Below are positions 18,562 through 27,362 of a stretch of 27,744 nucleotides of DNA, in pieces. The notes below the pieces were generated by a model. The model saw only the letters and a list, made by a program, of their open reading frames with translations. It made no database searches and was not told where the DNA came from. Source of the DNA: JAABSX01 sp964480455 (GTDB lineage Bacteria > Bacteroidota > Bacteroidia > Cytophagales > Microscillaceae); assembly GCA_964480455.1 (NCBI GenBank), contig CAYZQI010000053.1:1-27744 (forward strand), given 5' to 3'. The stretch's first letter is position 1, and every line of letters begins with the position of its first letter. Made by a program: the position numbers and the translations under genes.

Positions 18562-18619
18562 TTTTCTCGCTTTCCTTCGAAGTGAAGATAAGAATTTCTA
18601 TCTTCAAACCCCGAGAAAA
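18562..18619. other. Nested hairpin downstream of dnaJ, within a 28-codon ORF
   Basis: The outer stem pairs TTTTCTCG (18562-18569) with CGAGAAAA (18612-18619). The inner stem pairs TGAAGATA (18583-18590) with TATCTTCA (18599-18606). No T run follows, so it is not a typical terminator. An ORF of 28 codons (18542-18628, starting MYDFFSRFLAFLRSEDK) runs right through the structure, 17 bp after the dnaJ stop. It could be a short gene or a 3' RNA structure. I do not recognise it. Confidence 0.35.
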
Positions 18620-18710
18620 GATGAATAGAGGGACACCCCGCTTGGGCGAATGACTACTTTGTTTTTGGCTCTTGTATGAAAATAGACTGATACCTAAAAT
18701 TCAGCCTTTT

Positions 18711-18840
18711 GGTTCTCTGACTAATTTTGTGTGTGAGATAAACTTGTAAGGTTTTCAAAAACTTACAGGTTTGATAATCAAGTTTTTACAAACATTATCA
18801 AGTAAAAAATAAAGTAATCTACAAAATTTGTCAGAGAATC
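18711..18840. mobile_element. MITE-like element, copy 1 (130 bp)
   Basis: The left end GGTTCTCTGACTAATTTTGT and the complement of the right end, GATTCTCTGACAAATTTTGT, match at 18 of 20 positions. The flanks AGCCTTTT (18703-18710) and AGCTTTTT (18841-18848) look like an 8-bp target duplication with one change. Inside the left end is a hairpin, AACTTGTAAG (18741-18750) with CTTACAGGTT (18762-18771). It has no ORF. The ends belong to the same family as the elements at 19331 and 21311. Ends beginning GRTTCTYTGACA with 8-bp duplications recall ISL3-family insertion sequences, from memory and not checked. Confidence 0.65.
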
Positions 18841-19330
18841 AGCTTTTTTAGTTACTAAATCTAAATAAAAAACAGAATTCTAAATTTACCAGTCTAAAAT
18901 TGGGTAAGAGCTTGAGATGATTTGAGTATAGTTCCGCAGGAGTCTTCAATTTTCTTAATATTGATTTAGAAATAATCGCCTGCCCCTCGCAATCCAAACA
19001 ATTGATGTTTTATAAAGTAACAAACTACATAATATCATAGAATACATAGGTAAGAGTTTACAAAACAAGATGTCGTTCATTATTAAAATCGACTGACTGC
19101 ACTAAAGGGAAAGGCTGAGTGAGGTGTAACAAGTAAGTTTTTTCAGCATACACACTGTAATCAGGGACTACCCAATTGCTAGCTCAATTAAGATACTGAT
19201 TATCAAATGATAAAAATTGAATAATCAGACAATTAATAATCAATCGCTTACTAAGTTTAAATCGTTAGCTCCACTATATTATGAAGTAAATACTTTGAGA
19301 AAATTAGCGATATGAACTTGTCAAAAAGTT

Positions 19331-19450
19331 GGTTGTCTGACAATTTTTGTGAAAATCTGCAGCAGCGGACTTCCAGTCTGCTGGCATCTATGTTCTAAAC
19401 AGTATTTAGCGCATCTTATCGCACACAACCACAAAAATTGTCAAAGAATC
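19331..19450. mobile_element. MITE-like element, copy 2 (120 bp), upstream of the carboxyltransferase gene
   Basis: The left end GGTTGTCTGACAATTTTTGT and the complement of the right end, GATTCTTTGACAATTTTTGT, match at 17 of 20 positions. The flanks are an exact 8-bp duplication, AAAAAGTT (19323-19330 and 19451-19458). An internal hairpin pairs CAGCGGACT (19363-19371) with AGTCTGCTG (19375-19383). The interior is homologous to copy 3 (shared GCGGACTT, GCAT and TCTAAACA words). The element ends 20 bp before the -33 box of the downstream gene. Confidence 0.75.
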
Positions 19451-19469
19451 AAAAAGTTTAGCTAATTTA

Positions 19470-19498
19470 TTGTTTTACCAAATCAATTTATAATTTTG
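19470..19498 (+). promoter_or_regulatory. Bacteroidota-type promoter of the carboxyltransferase gene
   Basis: A TTG at 19470-19472 is followed after 18 bp by TAATTTTG at 19491-19498, an exact TAnnTTTG. Both elements and their spacing fit the primary-sigma consensus of this phylum. The transcript would start near 19505, about 20 bp before the ATG at 19528. Confidence 0.65.
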
Positions 19499-19527
19499 GG
19501 AAAATAATTTTTAAATAAGTATATCCT

Positions 19528-21114
19528 ATGGAAAATATACCTCCTCAAAATATAAACCCAACTGATATTTTACAGGAAAAATTTAACGAACTGACACGCA
19601 AAAATCAAGAAGCACTGCTGGGTGGTGGCGAAGACCGTATTGCTGCACAACATAAAAAAGGTAAACTCACGGCACGTGAGCGAATAGACCTTCTTTTAGA
19701 TGAAGGCTCTTTTGAAGAAATAGGTAAGTTTGTAACCCACCGCTGCAAAGACTTTGGGCTAGACCAAGCGTACTACTTGGGCGATGGCGTAGTAACAGGC
19801 TATGGCACAATACAAGGACGGCTGGTGTATGTGTTTTCACAAGATTTTACAGTTCTAGGCGGCTCATTATCAGAAACTTATGCCGAAAAAATCTGTAAAG
19901 TAATGGATTTAGCCTTAAAAAATGGCGCACCAGTGATTGGCCTAAACGATTCGGGCGGTGCACGTATCCAAGAAGGTGTAGTATCTTTGGCAGGCTATGC
20001 CGATATTTTTTACAGAAATACACTTGCTTCTGGAGTTGTACCACAGCTTTCTGCGGTGATGGGCCCCTGCGCAGGTGGCGCAGTGTACTCCCCTGCCATC
20101 ACCGATTTTATTTTGATGGTAGAAAACACCTCTTACATGTTTGTAACTGGCCCGAAGGTGGTCAAGACAGTAACCAACGAAGAAGTAAGCTCCGAAGAGT
20201 TAGGCGGTGCAAGCACACACAGTCAAAAAAGTGGTGTAACACATTTTGCCTGTGCCAATGAAGTGGAATGTATTGAGTATCTCAAAAAATTACTTAGCTA
20301 CATTCCTCAAAATTGTGAAGAAGAAGCCCCTGGCTTACTCTACGAAAGCAATGGCAACGAAAATCGCCCAGACCTTAATGGCATTATCCCTGCCAACCCT
20401 AACCAGCCATATGATATGCGCGAAGTGATAGAAGGTGTTATAGACGAAGGTAGCTTTTTTGAAGTGCATAAGAATTTTGCAGAAAACATTGTGGTAGGTT
20501 TTGCGCGCCTAGCAGGGCGAAGCATCGGCATTGTGGGCAATCAGCCGGCTGTTTTGGCAGGCGTGTTAGATATTAATGCCAGTACCAAAGCTGCCCGTTT
20601 TGTGCGTTTTTGTGATGCGTTTAATATTCCTTTGTTGGTATTTGAAGATGTACCAGGCTTCTTGCCTGGCACCGATCAAGAGTGGAACGGTATCATTAGC
20701 AATGGTGCTAAACTTTTGTATGCCTTCTGCGAAGCAACCGTGCCGCGTGTTACAGTCATCACACGCAAAGCCTACGGAGGGGCTTATGATGTGATGAACT
20801 CTAAGCACATAGGCGCAGATATGAACTATGCTTGGCCTACTGCCGAGATAGCTGTAATGGGCGCAAAAGGTGCAGCAGAGATTATCTTCAAAAATGAAAT
20901 CAGCAAAGCCGAAGACCCAGAGGCAGAACTGCAAGAAAAAGTAGAGGAATATACTCGCAAGTTTGCTACTCCCTATCGAGCCGCTGCGAGGGGCTACATA
21001 GATGAAGTAATCAGACCCGAAGAGACGCGACAAAAACTTATGCGTGCTTTTGCAATGCTAGAAAACAAGGCAGATAAACTCCCTAAGAAAAAACACGGGA
21101 ATATCCCTTTGTGA
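19528..21114 (+). CDS. Acyl-CoA carboxylase beta subunit (carboxyltransferase; propionyl-/methylmalonyl-CoA type)
   Basis: 528 aa, normal for the PccB/MmdA family. It transfers a carboxyl group between carboxybiotin and a short acyl-CoA. Family blocks include HKKGKLTARERIDLLLDEGSF (near 42-62, shown here only by its consensus sense), the N-terminal crotonase-fold acyl-CoA site LNDSGGARIQEGV (139-151), SAVMGPCAGGAVYSPA (175-190), and the C-terminal biotin-side site with VPGFLPGTDQEWNGIISNGAKLL split over about 373-400. Whether it works with a biotin carboxylase (propionyl-CoA carboxylase) or in a sodium-pumping decarboxylase cannot be told, because no biotin carboxylase, biotin carrier or decarboxylase gene is in the window. 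It is flanked on both sides by related MITE-like elements. Confidence 0.93.
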   Translation: MENIPPQNINPTDILQEKFNELTRKNQEALLGGGEDRIAAQHKKGKLTARERIDLLLDEGSFEEIGKFVTHRCKDFGLDQAYYLGDGVVTGYGTIQGRLVYVFSQDFTVLGGSLSETYAEKICKVMDLALKNGAPVIGLNDSGGARIQEGVVSLAGYADIFYRNTLASGVVPQLSAVMGPCAGGAVYSPAITDFILMVENTSYMFVTGPKVVKTVTNEEVSSEELGGASTHSQKSGVTHFACANEVECIEYLKKLLSYIPQNCEEEAPGLLYESNGNENRPDLNGIIPANPNQPYDMREVIEGVIDEGSFFEVHKNFAENIVVGFARLAGRSIGIVGNQPAVLAGVLDINASTKAARFVRFCDAFNIPLLVFEDVPGFLPGTDQEWNGIISNGAKLLYAFCEATVPRVTVITRKAYGGAYDVMNSKHIGADMNYAWPTAEIAVMGAKGAAEIIFKNEISKAEDPEAELQEKVEEYTRKFATPYRAAARGYIDEVIRPEETRQKLMRAFAMLENKADKLPKKKHGNIPL

Positions 21115-21310
21115 GTTAAGTAATGGTTAATTGCCAGTTGTTAGCTAAGCCAATTAACTGGCTATCAATAATTTATAGTTAAAAGTGCTTGAGATTGTTT
21201 TTAACATTTTCTCAAAGTAAAAAATAGAAAACGCCAATGGTTTGTTAAGCATCAAAAAGCAATTTTAAGTAGAGTGCTGCTTGTTGGCAAAAGTAGGCAC
21301 TCTAAATAAC
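21115..21310. other. Intergenic region with two inverted repeats
   Basis: GCCAGTT (21133-21139) pairs with AACTGGC (21156-21162), and AGAGTGC (21271-21277) with GCACTCT (21297-21303). Neither is followed by a T run. The first could be the 3' structure of the carboxyltransferase mRNA. Nothing else is recognised between this gene and the MITE-like element. Confidence 0.4.
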
Positions 21311-21434
21311 GGTTGTTTGGCAATTTTATGTGAAAATCTGTGGGGCGGACTTTTAGTCCGCCAGCATTTATGCTCTAAACAATAAGTATTCAGCTTATTT
21401 TATGGAACGCCATCATAAAAATTGCCAGACAACC
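21311..21434. mobile_element. MITE-like element, copy 3 (124 bp), immediately upstream of the YigZ-family gene
   Basis: The left end GGTTGTTTGGCAATTTTATG pairs with the right end, whose complement reads GGTTGTCTGGCAATTTTTATG (one substitution and one indel). An internal perfect hairpin, GGCGGACT (21344-21351) with AGTCCGCC (21355-21362), is homologous to that of copy 2. The flanks TAAATAAC and AAAATAAT are only loosely alike, so the target duplication is uncertain. The right end lies 17 bp before the downstream ATG, so the element must form most of that gene's 5' region. Confidence 0.7.
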
Positions 21435-21451
21435 AAAATAATTAGCATAAC

Positions 21452-22054
21452 ATGAAATGCCACAACACACTTGCCAAGCCTGCTATGGGCCATTATAAAG
21501 AGAAAGGAAGTAAATTCATAGCGTATGCCTTTTCGGTTAGTTCAGAAGAGGAAGTAAAGGCACACTTAGCAAGCCTCAAAAGCAAATATCCTGATGCAAG
21601 ACACCATTGTTTTGCTTATATCTTGGCAGACGCACAGCATAGCGAGCGTGCTTATGATGACGGTGAGCCTAATAACTCGGCAGGTGTACCGATTTTAAAT
21701 CAGATTCGCTCTTTTAAGCTTTCCAATGTGCTAGTAGTGGTAGTACGTTACTTCGGAGGCATTAAACTAGGCGTATCAGGGCTAGTCAATGCCTACAAAA
21801 CCGCTACCAAAGAGGCACTTTCTAGTGGTTCAATCATTGAGCAATTTCCTCAAAGCAGGCTTTCTTTGGTCTATCCTTATGAACAGACTAAGGCGGTTAA
21901 ACAAATGCTCCAATGCTTTGAAGCAGAGGTCATTCAACAATCTTTTACAGACATTTGCCAGCTAGAAATTAAATTCAAAAGTGTTTTTGAAGAAGATTTG
22001 AAAGCCTATTTAGAGGATTTTCCGAGCATAGAAACAATAGTACAAAAAACATAG
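21452..22054 (+). CDS. YigZ/IMPACT-family protein
   Basis: 200 aa, the usual length for bacterial YigZ. The N-terminal UPF0029/IMPACT domain carries the family blocks GSKFIAYAF (19-27), ARHHCFAYI (50-58), DDGEPNNSAGVPILNQI and VVVVRYFGGIKLGVSGLVNAY. The C-terminal 75 residues form the ferredoxin-like DUF1949 domain. The biochemical role of the family is not settled; the IMPACT relatives of eukaryotes act around translation control. The start is preceded by an inverted-repeat element rather than a recognisable promoter. Convergent with the reductase gene downstream. Confidence 0.92.
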   Translation: MKCHNTLAKPAMGHYKEKGSKFIAYAFSVSSEEEVKAHLASLKSKYPDARHHCFAYILADAQHSERAYDDGEPNNSAGVPILNQIRSFKLSNVLVVVVRYFGGIKLGVSGLVNAYKTATKEALSSGSIIEQFPQSRLSLVYPYEQTKAVKQMLQCFEAEVIQQSFTDICQLEIKFKSVFEEDLKAYLEDFPSIETIVQKT

Positions 22055-22060
22055 AACTAG

Positions 22061-22099
22061 AAAAAAGGCAAGTCGCTGCTACAAAAGCAGAGTCTTGCC
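22061..22099 (-). terminator. Terminator of the FabG-like gene
   Basis: GGCAAG (22067-22072) pairs with CTTGCC (22094-22099), and an inner CTGCT/AGCAG stem continues the hairpin. Read on the minus strand it runs into six T residues (complement of 22061-22066). There is no T run on the plus side, so it serves the gene ending at 22129; it may also slow convergent transcription from the YigZ-family gene. Confidence 0.75.
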
Positions 22100-22128
22100 A
22101 TAAAAAACAAGAAAATAGTTATTGGGTG

Positions 22129-22878
22129 TTATCCCAATGTAGAGCCTCCATCTACAATGAGGGTCTGCCCTGTGATAAAACTTGCTTCATCACTACATAA
22201 AAACAAAGCAGCATTGGCGATGTCTTCGGGAAGACCAATGCGTCTGACAGGAATACGGCTTTTAAGCTGTGCTATCATCTCGGCTGGAATGGTAGCAAGC
22301 ATATCTGTATCTATGGCACCAGGCGCAATGGCATTGACGTTGATGTTGTGTTTACCGAGCTCACGCCCCCAAGTTTTGGTCATACCTACTACGCCTGCCT
22401 TGGCAGCCACATAATTGCTTTGCCCAAAATTACCAAAAATACCTACTACTGATGAGAGATTGAGTATCTTGCCGTATTGTTTTTCTACCATGTAGGGTGT
22501 AACTCCTTTGGCGCAAGCAAATACACCTGTGAGGTTTACATTTATTACTTGTTGCCATTGCTCCATGGTCATTTTTAGAAAAGAAGCATCTCTTACAATG
22601 CCCGCATTGTTTACAAGAATATCAATTTGCCCGTGCTTTTCTACAATGGCTTTGGTGGCTGCCTCCACAGACTCAAGCTCAGTGATGTTGATGTTTTCGG
22701 TGGCTTCTACGGTGAGCCCTTGCGCTCTGAGGGTATGCACTACGGTATTAGCCTTTTCTAGCTGTACGTCCCAGATGATGACTTTTGCCCCGTTTTTAGC
22801 AAATTTTTCTACTATACCTTTGCCAATGCCTTGTGCGCCACCTGTAATGATGGCTACTTTATTTTCTAATCTGTTCAT
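22129..22878 (-). CDS. FabG/PhaB-like 3-oxoacyl-ACP or acetoacetyl-CoA reductase (SDR)
   Basis: 249 aa. A classical SDR with the NADP-type glycine motif TGGAQGIG (12-19), NNAG (90-93), active-site serine near 143 in LSSVVG, and Y156/K160 in YVAAK. The C-terminal stretch is typical of the FabG group: NAIAPGAIDTDM, RRIGLPEDIANAALFLCSDEASFITGQ and VDGG. Family members reduce 3-oxoacyl thioesters in fatty-acid or polyhydroxyalkanoate synthesis, and PhaB and FabG cannot be separated by eye. No fab or pha genes are next to it, which leans slightly away from being the housekeeping FabG. The mRNA ends in the terminator at 22061-22099. Confidence 0.88.
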   Translation of the reverse strand: MNRLENKVAIITGGAQGIGKGIVEKFAKNGAKVIIWDVQLEKANTVVHTLRAQGLTVEATENINITELESVEAATKAIVEKHGQIDILVNNAGIVRDASFLKMTMEQWQQVINVNLTGVFACAKGVTPYMVEKQYGKILNLSSVVGIFGNFGQSNYVAAKAGVVGMTKTWGRELGKHNINVNAIAPGAIDTDMLATIPAEMIAQLKSRIPVRRIGLPEDIANAALFLCSDEASFITGQTLIVDGGSTLG

Positions 22879-23378
22879 AAGTTTAATTAAGTTGATTCAA
22901 TGATGTATATAGAATAGCTGCAAATTTCTAAAATATCTTTGAACTTTCAAGTCTGGTTGTGTGTGATTTATCTCAAAATAAACTGTGATTAGTACGCCTT
23001 TGCTAGTTTTTTAGAAACAACACTCGAGTATAAGCGCAGTAGCAGATTTCAATACGCTTATCTGTTTGCCACCACCAAAGTTCATTAAATGTACAGCGTC
23101 TCGATTTACCATTTTCCTTGCTATTGCTCTTACTCAGTGCTGGCAAGAGTTAGGGAACAGACAAGAAATAATATCTCCAATCAAATTCAAAGTTTTTGTC
23201 AATCAGGGACAGAGTCGATCTGAGCAACCCCGTCCTTAGTAAAGTATGGGTACGTTGTTTATTGAATAGTCTCTTAGTAAGATGTGAGTTATAAGTTGTG
23301 AAATCTGAGCTTTTAATACATTCATTATCAATAACTTAGGCAATAAAAATGTAAAAGTTATTTTTTACTCTTTACTTA
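22879..23378. other. 500-bp intergenic region
   Basis: This separates two minus-strand genes and must hold the promoter of the FabG-like gene, but no exact TAnnTTTG is seen. It contains the second copy (23289-23340) of the loose 52-bp repeat first seen at 8692-8743. The rest shows no ORF or strong hairpin that I can support. Confidence 0.5.
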
Positions 23379-24443
23379 TCATTTTTTCTTTTCAGAATAT
23401 CCGATTAAATTCGATGCGAAAGTTGCAATGTCAGGATAAGTCCCTGAAGTGTTTGATAATACAACCACAACTGTTTTTGTTTTGGGTACAATCATGAGCT
23501 GGCTTGTACATCCTGTCTGTCCTCCACTATGCCCAACAACTAAATTTTCATTCGGTGGGGGGGCGTATAAATACCAACCTAATCCATACTTATTTCCATC
23601 ATACTTCACGGGTTGTATTTCCAACATTTTTTCAAAACTCCCTTGGGAAAGTAGTTTGCCATCAAGTAAAGCATTGCCAAACCTTATTAAATCTTCCAAC
23701 GTACTGATGTATCCACCACCTGGGACTCGGTTACTCAGGTCATTTTGTTTTCCTTCCTTTGCCTTTTTTCCGTTGTTGTGATAAAGGCAAGATTTATTCA
23801 GGTATTCCTCATCTACATATTCAATAACTGTATTCTGCATACCTGCTGTGTCAAAAATATTCGTTTTCATATATGCTTCATAAGTCATAGAAGTTACATC
23901 TTCAATTAGCTTACCCAATATGACATAACCATAAGTTGTGTAAAAATATTTTGTCCCTGACTCAAATAGTAAAGGTCTTTCAATAAAAACATTCATTGCA
24001 TCTTGTATAGATTTATAGTGAATGGTATTCTCGATTTCATCTTCTCCCTTGTATTGAGGCATTCCCGATGTATGTGCTAAAAGTTGACGAACCGTAATCT
24101 GTTTTTTGTCTTCTGGTAAGTCTTCTAAATAGGTATCAATTGGGTCATCTAAGCTAATGAGTCCTTTTTCAACCAACTGCATGATAGCAACAGCTGTAAA
24201 ATTTTTTGCAACAGACGCAATTCGTGTTAAGGTAGTAGATGAGAATGGAGTTTCACTATCTTCACAACTTAAACCTGATGACTTAGCCCATTTTACCTCT
24301 CCATTAACTGAATAAGCAGCCGTAATTCCAATATTTTCTTTTTTGCCGGTTAGCTCAGTCAGCTTTTGGTCAGGATTAAACGCTTGGGCAAAGAGGTCTA
24401 ACCCTGATATGAAGAACAACAAAGTTAGCATTGGTTTTTTCAT
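23379..24443 (-). CDS. Secreted serine hydrolase (class C beta-lactamase/penicillin-binding-protein fold)
   Basis: 354 aa from the chosen start MKKPMLTLLFF, which gives a normal signal peptide ending near LFAQ (about 20); eleven further in-frame codons upstream are judged untranslated. The catalytic SxxK is S77-V-A-K80. The second element reads Y168-T-T in place of Y-x-N, as in LACTB-like serine hydrolases. The third is H305-S-G307 in GHSGGQTG. Members include D-aminopeptidases, D,D-peptidases, esterases and LACTB-type proteases; beta-lactam resistance should not be assumed. It follows the AstE-like gene by 38 bp and is probably co-transcribed. A 7-C run (23557-23563, plus-strand G) codes for the PPP at about 295-297. 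Confidence 0.85.
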   Translation of the reverse strand: MKKPMLTLLFFISGLDLFAQAFNPDQKLTELTGKKENIGITAAYSVNGEVKWAKSSGLSCEDSETPFSSTTLTRIASVAKNFTAVAIMQLVEKGLISLDDPIDTYLEDLPEDKKQITVRQLLAHTSGMPQYKGEDEIENTIHYKSIQDAMNVFIERPLLFESGTKYFYTTYGYVILGKLIEDVTSMTYEAYMKTNIFDTAGMQNTVIEYVDEEYLNKSCLYHNNGKKAKEGKQNDLSNRVPGGGYISTLEDLIRFGNALLDGKLLSQGSFEKMLEIQPVKYDGNKYGLGWYLYAPPPNENLVVGHSGGQTGCTSQLMIVPKTKTVVVVLSNTSGTYPDIATFASNLIGYSEKKK

Positions 24444-24481
24444 AATTGTTCTGTTTGGTTTTATTGTTGGTAACAAAGTTG

Positions 24482-25390
24482 TTAGTTGATGTGCTCGACA
24501 CTTCTGACTAAAAAGAACCCATCGCTGCCTTGAGCTTGGTAGAGTGGCATCAGTAAGTAGCCATTGTACTGAGCATAAATTGCCCCACGCTTGTCTTCGG
24601 CAAGTAGCTGTCCATACTGTACTTTATCAAAATTTTTAAAGCCAGGCTTCATCTTAAAATCATCATTGACATGGATTTTGTGGAGGTATTCTAGCCTCAA
24701 AATACTAGGCAGGCGGTTAAAACGCTGGTTGAGATACTGTGAAACCTCCGATAAATCAGGTAAAAAGGCAGGAGAGATGACCCCACTTTGGCTGAGTGTA
24801 GTCCATATCCCCCATAAAAGATTTTCTACCGATTGTGCTGATTGGTGCAAGCCACCCTCAAATGCAAAAGAAATAAAGCCTTGGCGTGTAAAATAACGAA
24901 TGGCAGGATTCTCCAGCTCTTCTTCAAGCCCTAATACAATAGGCACTTTGAAAGCGTCCATGAGTGCTTTGCATGACTCGCATTCTGTGGCAACCACAAA
25001 TGTACCGTTATCGCCTGAGGTGGTATGTAAGTCTATAAAAATTTTTTGCTTGTATTTTTCAAAAGGGATTTCATCAAGCACTTCAAATATTTCTTTGAGT
25101 TCTTGTAGCTCGGGGCTTACTGCAAAGCCCTCTCTTGCATATTTGATGTTGGCATCAGACCAGATTCGGTTGAGGTCTTCGTGCATCATTCGCTTGCCCT
25201 TGTTGAGCGCAGCTATATTGCCCCTAATACCAATGAACCTGCCTTGTGCAGGGGGTCTTGTGTCATACAAAAATTCAAATACTTTTTCTAATGCCCTCAC
25301 TCCGGCGGGTTCGTTGCCATGCATACCTCCTATGCAGAGTATGAGGGTGTCGCTTTGTGGGGAGCCATATTTTCCAATAATTCTTTCCAT
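24482..25390 (-). CDS. Succinylglutamate desuccinylase/aspartoacylase-family zinc hydrolase
   Basis: 302 aa, M14-like AstE/ASPA family. The zinc-binding H24xxE27 lies in GGMHGNEPAG, and the third ligand is H122 in FIDLHTTSG. Substrate-binding DLNR is at 72-75 and the general-base glutamate E178 in FAFEGG. These enzymes cleave the amide that joins an acyl group to glutamate or aspartate, in the cytosol. No arginine-succinyltransferase (ast) genes are nearby, so succinylglutamate is not an obvious substrate. The ligase-like gene upstream ends only 10 bp before this start, which makes an operon almost certain and suggests the two act on related acyl-amino-acid or peptide amides. The substrate is unknown. 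Confidence 0.88.
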   Translation of the reverse strand: MERIIGKYGSPQSDTLILCIGGMHGNEPAGVRALEKVFEFLYDTRPPAQGRFIGIRGNIAALNKGKRMMHEDLNRIWSDANIKYAREGFAVSPELQELKEIFEVLDEIPFEKYKQKIFIDLHTTSGDNGTFVVATECESCKALMDAFKVPIVLGLEEELENPAIRYFTRQGFISFAFEGGLHQSAQSVENLLWGIWTTLSQSGVISPAFLPDLSEVSQYLNQRFNRLPSILRLEYLHKIHVNDDFKMKPGFKNFDKVQYGQLLAEDKRGAIYAQYNGYLLMPLYQAQGSDGFFLVRSVEHIN

Positions 25391-25400
25391 ATTTTATGTT

Positions 25401-27362
25401 TTAACGTATTCGGTCTTTGGGTGTATTTTTTATATTATTTTTGACTTTTTTGGCAGCTAACCTTTTAAATAAACTAGATGTGATGTCTAAAAAGTTGCCT
25501 TCAGTAATAATTCCTATCAATTTATTTTTCGTAACTACGGGCAGGCAAGTTACTTGATGTCGGTTCATGATTTCCATAGCTTCTATTACTGTGGCTTCGG
25601 GACCAATGGTGATGGGTTTTTCTATCATCAGGTTTTGTACTACTTTACCATCTTTAAAATCATTTTTGTAAAGATTGCTAAAATAGCGCAAAAGCCTTCT
25701 GGCGGTAACTAGCCCTACCAGCTCGCCTTTTTCGTTTTCAATAGGAATATAACGAATATTTTGCCAGTCCATCATATCAGCAGCAAACTCAGGGATTTCT
25801 CCGAGATTGACTGTAAAGATGTCAGTAGTCATAAACTCTTCTACCAGCAATGAGTAAGGCTCCCAATGATTGTTGTCGTGGATGTCGGCAAGCCTCCAGA
25901 GGTGCACGGGTTCGCTACGTTCTTGATTGATGATGATGCTACTCACCAGCGCATTGGCAGCTTCTTCTTTGGTGGTTTCTTTCATGAGTTTGGCATAAGA
26001 GTTTAGTATCCATTTAGAGCCTGTCAGCCCTGATTTGGTGCGTTCTTCTATTGTTCCTAGGTAGCGGTCTATGTCTTTGGTATGGATATTGGCTTTTTCA
26101 AGTCCTTTGCGTGCTATTGGGAGGAGTTCTTGCTGAATAAGGTCCGTATCGCCAATGGTTTTTCCTTTTGCCCAGGCAAATTTGGCACTTAGCCCTACCC
26201 GCGCTGACCTGATAAAGTTCGCCTTAGTTTCGTCAAAATCAAATTGCTTGCTCACGTCAGGGTACGCATCTTCAAAACCATTCATTAGTCCTATCCAGAA
26301 AGCCGCATTAGACACTTCATCTATGACAGTAGGCCCTGCGGGCAATATTCTATTTTCTATTCTTAGGTGTGGTTTACCATTGTCGCTAATGCCATAGCAG
26401 GGTCTGTTCCAGCGATAGACCGTAGAGTTGTGTATATTGAGTGCCCGAAGTTTAGGCGTGATATTTTGTGCGATGCATTGCATTACGTCTTCCTCTACAT
26501 CAGTTGTGAGCAGCACTTTGAAGCGCATAATGTCTTCTTTGTAAAGGTCTAAGATAGAATCTTTGAGCCAACGGTTGCCAAAAGTTACCCTTGGGCTAGT
26601 ATAGCGGAGGTGCTCGCCTGTAGCGCGTGTATCTACTGATTGCTGAAAGAGTGCAATGCGGGTTTCGTTCCAGAGCCGTTTGCCAAAAAGCATGGGTGCG
26701 TTGCTACTTACTGCTAGCACGGGGGCAGCAATTACTTGTGCAATGTTGTATTTGCTTACAAACTCATCGGGTCTGACCTGTAGATGCACCTGAAAACTCG
26801 TATTGCAAGCCTCTATGAGGGCAGTTTCTTGCTTGATATTTAGTTCGTCTATCCCTTCTATTTTGAGTTCATAGACTTCGCCCCGCAGCCTATTGATGGC
26901 TTCTATGAGGGCGTGGTAGCGGTCTAAGGGGGTGAGGTTTTCTATTTCAATATCAAACCTTCTGATGGTGGGCAAGATGCCAGTCAGCAGGCATTTTACA
27001 TCAAACTCGCGGGCAGTTTCACGGAGTAGGTTCATCAGTTGATTGATTTGTGCCTCAAGTTTTGAGAAGCAATCTTCTTTGAAGAGTTGCGGGTCTAGGT
27101 TTGCCTCTAGGTTAAACTGTGCAAGTTCGGTAGTAAAATTAGGATGGTTGAGCCTTTCAAGGATTTCCATACTTCGCGAAGCAGGTTTATTGTTTTCATC
27201 TACTAGGCAGATTTCTTGCTCTGCACCAATGCGCATTGGTTCAGTCTCAAACCAGTTGTACTCAAGCATTTTTTCCAATGCCTGAATATCTCTCAGTAAG
27301 TGGCGTGTAAATTGATTTAATTCTTGTTGGTTAGAAGCGATACGAACTCCTTTGACTCCCAT
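25401..27362 (-). CDS. GCS2-type glutamate-cysteine ligase-like amidoligase fused to a CBS-domain pair
   Basis: 653 aa. Residues about 35-380 are a GCS2/YbdK-like carboxylate-amine ligase: RIGAEQEICLVD (44-55) with the metal-binding E48/E50, ACNTSFQVHLQ (185-195), TRATGEHLRY (245-254) and RIENRILPAGPT (334-345). A helical region follows (about 380-500). Two CBS motifs close the protein (about 507-562 and 576-630: VEEFMTTDIF; VQNLMIEKPITIGPEATVIEAM, given in part). Family knowledge: ATP-dependent amide formation between a carboxylate and an amine, with CBS pairs sensing adenine nucleotides. True glutathione synthesis is not implied, and no gshB is present. The start is taken at MGVKGVRIAS; 31 upstream in-frame codons (MPCCCSINKYYY) look untranslated. 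It is the first gene of a three-gene operon. Confidence 0.88.
   Translation of the reverse strand: MGVKGVRIASNQQELNQFTRHLLRDIQALEKMLEYNWFETEPMRIGAEQEICLVDENNKPASRSMEILERLNHPNFTTELAQFNLEANLDPQLFKEDCFSKLEAQINQLMNLLRETAREFDVKCLLTGILPTIRRFDIEIENLTPLDRYHALIEAINRLRGEVYELKIEGIDELNIKQETALIEACNTSFQVHLQVRPDEFVSKYNIAQVIAAPVLAVSSNAPMLFGKRLWNETRIALFQQSVDTRATGEHLRYTSPRVTFGNRWLKDSILDLYKEDIMRFKVLLTTDVEEDVMQCIAQNITPKLRALNIHNSTVYRWNRPCYGISDNGKPHLRIENRILPAGPTVIDEVSNAAFWIGLMNGFEDAYPDVSKQFDFDETKANFIRSARVGLSAKFAWAKGKTIGDTDLIQQELLPIARKGLEKANIHTKDIDRYLGTIEERTKSGLTGSKWILNSYAKLMKETTKEEAANALVSSIIINQERSEPVHLWRLADIHDNNHWEPYSLLVEEFMTTDIFTVNLGEIPEFAADMMDWQNIRYIPIENEKGELVGLVTARRLLRYFSNLYKNDFKDGKVVQNLMIEKPITIGPEATVIEAMEIMNRHQVTCLPVVTKNKLIGIITEGNFLDITSSLFKRLAAKKVKNNIKNTPKDRIR

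Larger units (their letters stand above)
18629..19527. other. Gene-free A+T-rich region carrying two MITE-like elements
   Basis: About 900 bp between dnaJ and the carboxyltransferase gene without a credible ORF. It contains inverted-repeat elements at 18711-18840 and 19331-19450 and the promoter at 19470-19498. The stretch between the two elements is A+T-rich and shows nothing recognisable. Confidence 0.6.
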